Below, piece by piece: positions 63,997 through 64,000 of a stretch of 64,000 nucleotides of DNA; positions within the stretch are counted from its first letter, which is position 1; every line of letters starts with the position of its first letter. Source of the stretch: an uncultured Oscillospiraceae bacterium (lineage in GTDB: Bacteria > Bacillota > Clostridia > Oscillospirales > Oscillospiraceae); the NCBI GenBank assembly GCA_949841355.1, contig CATKZP010000011.1, forward strand, positions 23,787 through 87,786, written 5' to 3'. The position numbers were made by a program, and so were the translations under genes. Below the pieces are notes generated by a model that was given only the letters and a program-made list of their open reading frames with translations, was not told the DNA's origin and made no database searches.

Positions 63997-64000
63997 GCTA

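Larger units (their letters stand above)
63509..64000. other. AT-rich gap without a convincing gene
   Basis: The last 492 bases hold no gene I can support. The composition drops to AT-rich from about 63700. A terminator hairpin lies at 63585-63617. The far end holds a set of spaced AAAGTGGACA repeats. The few open frames are short and biased by low complexity. Confidence 0.6.

Overview
The window is a 64 kb chromosomal segment of a GC-rich, spore-forming, anaerobic Firmicute, most like gut Oscillospiraceae (Flavonifractor/Lawsonibacter-like). The evidence is a pyruvate:ferredoxin oxidoreductase, the sporulation genes spoIIE and spoIIR, Gram-positive promoter and Shine-Dalgarno signals, and a strict anaerobe's molybdenum-hydroxylase purine cluster. 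I saw no rRNA, tRNA, CRISPR array or complete insertion sequence. All calls come from reading the sequence and recognising families; no database search was run.

Layout. 1-2610: the end of an ATP-grasp ligase-like gene, an Asp/Glu racemase and a MurE paralogue, probably one peptidoglycan operon. 2611-4862: a dispersed repeat, a membrane-anchored XRE regulator and canonical murE. 4880-8752: nifJ (PFOR), whose 3' end is partly duplicated. 9002-16844: comM, a small HTH protein, secG, a DUF1846 protein, thiI, a secreted protein and cinA. 17010-27784: an aromatic operon (aroF, DUF6054-like, aroB, aroA-GNAT fusion, aroC, gamma-carbonic anhydrase, pheA, aroK, aroQ, aroE, a lipoprotein hydrolase, ispE). 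It is preceded by a Phe-rich leader peptide and an attenuator. 27799-30846: spoIIR and spoIIE. 31011-34046: dus, two membrane proteins and lexA. 34182-40258: a LacI-controlled sugar ABC transporter with malQ. 40369-59438: ridA, a purine permease, a PAS/HTH regulator and a large purine-catabolism cluster (ssnA, ygfK, a frameshifted Se-dependent xanthine dehydrogenase, a metal/oxyanion-type ABC importer, dpaL, ygeY, ygeW, a hydantoinase and a mocA-like gene). 59649-63508: a HAD phosphatase, a GH43 glycosidase, an AraC regulator and a sugar isomerase. 63509-64000: AT-rich DNA with no convincing gene and four spaced copies of AAAGTGGACA, possibly the edge of a mobile element.

How the genes work together. 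The aromatic operon covers all seven shikimate-pathway steps plus chorismate mutase/prephenate dehydratase. Its leader reads Phe codons, which suggests end-product attenuation. The purine cluster has uptake, regulation, deamination, hydroxylation, reduction, ring opening, carbamoyl transfer and 2,3-diaminopropionate cleavage to pyruvate plus ammonia; RidA next door could quench the aminoacrylate that DpaL releases, and PFOR could use the pyruvate. Two parS-like sites (11516-11531 perfect, 24171-24186 one mismatch) suggest an origin-proximal position.

The points most worth checking are the leader/attenuator of the aromatic operon, the spoIIR promoter that lies across one arm of a terminator, the racemase/ligase/MurE-like set, the frameshift in the xanthine dehydrogenase, the 56-bp duplication at nifJ, and the RidA-DpaL link in the purine locus.
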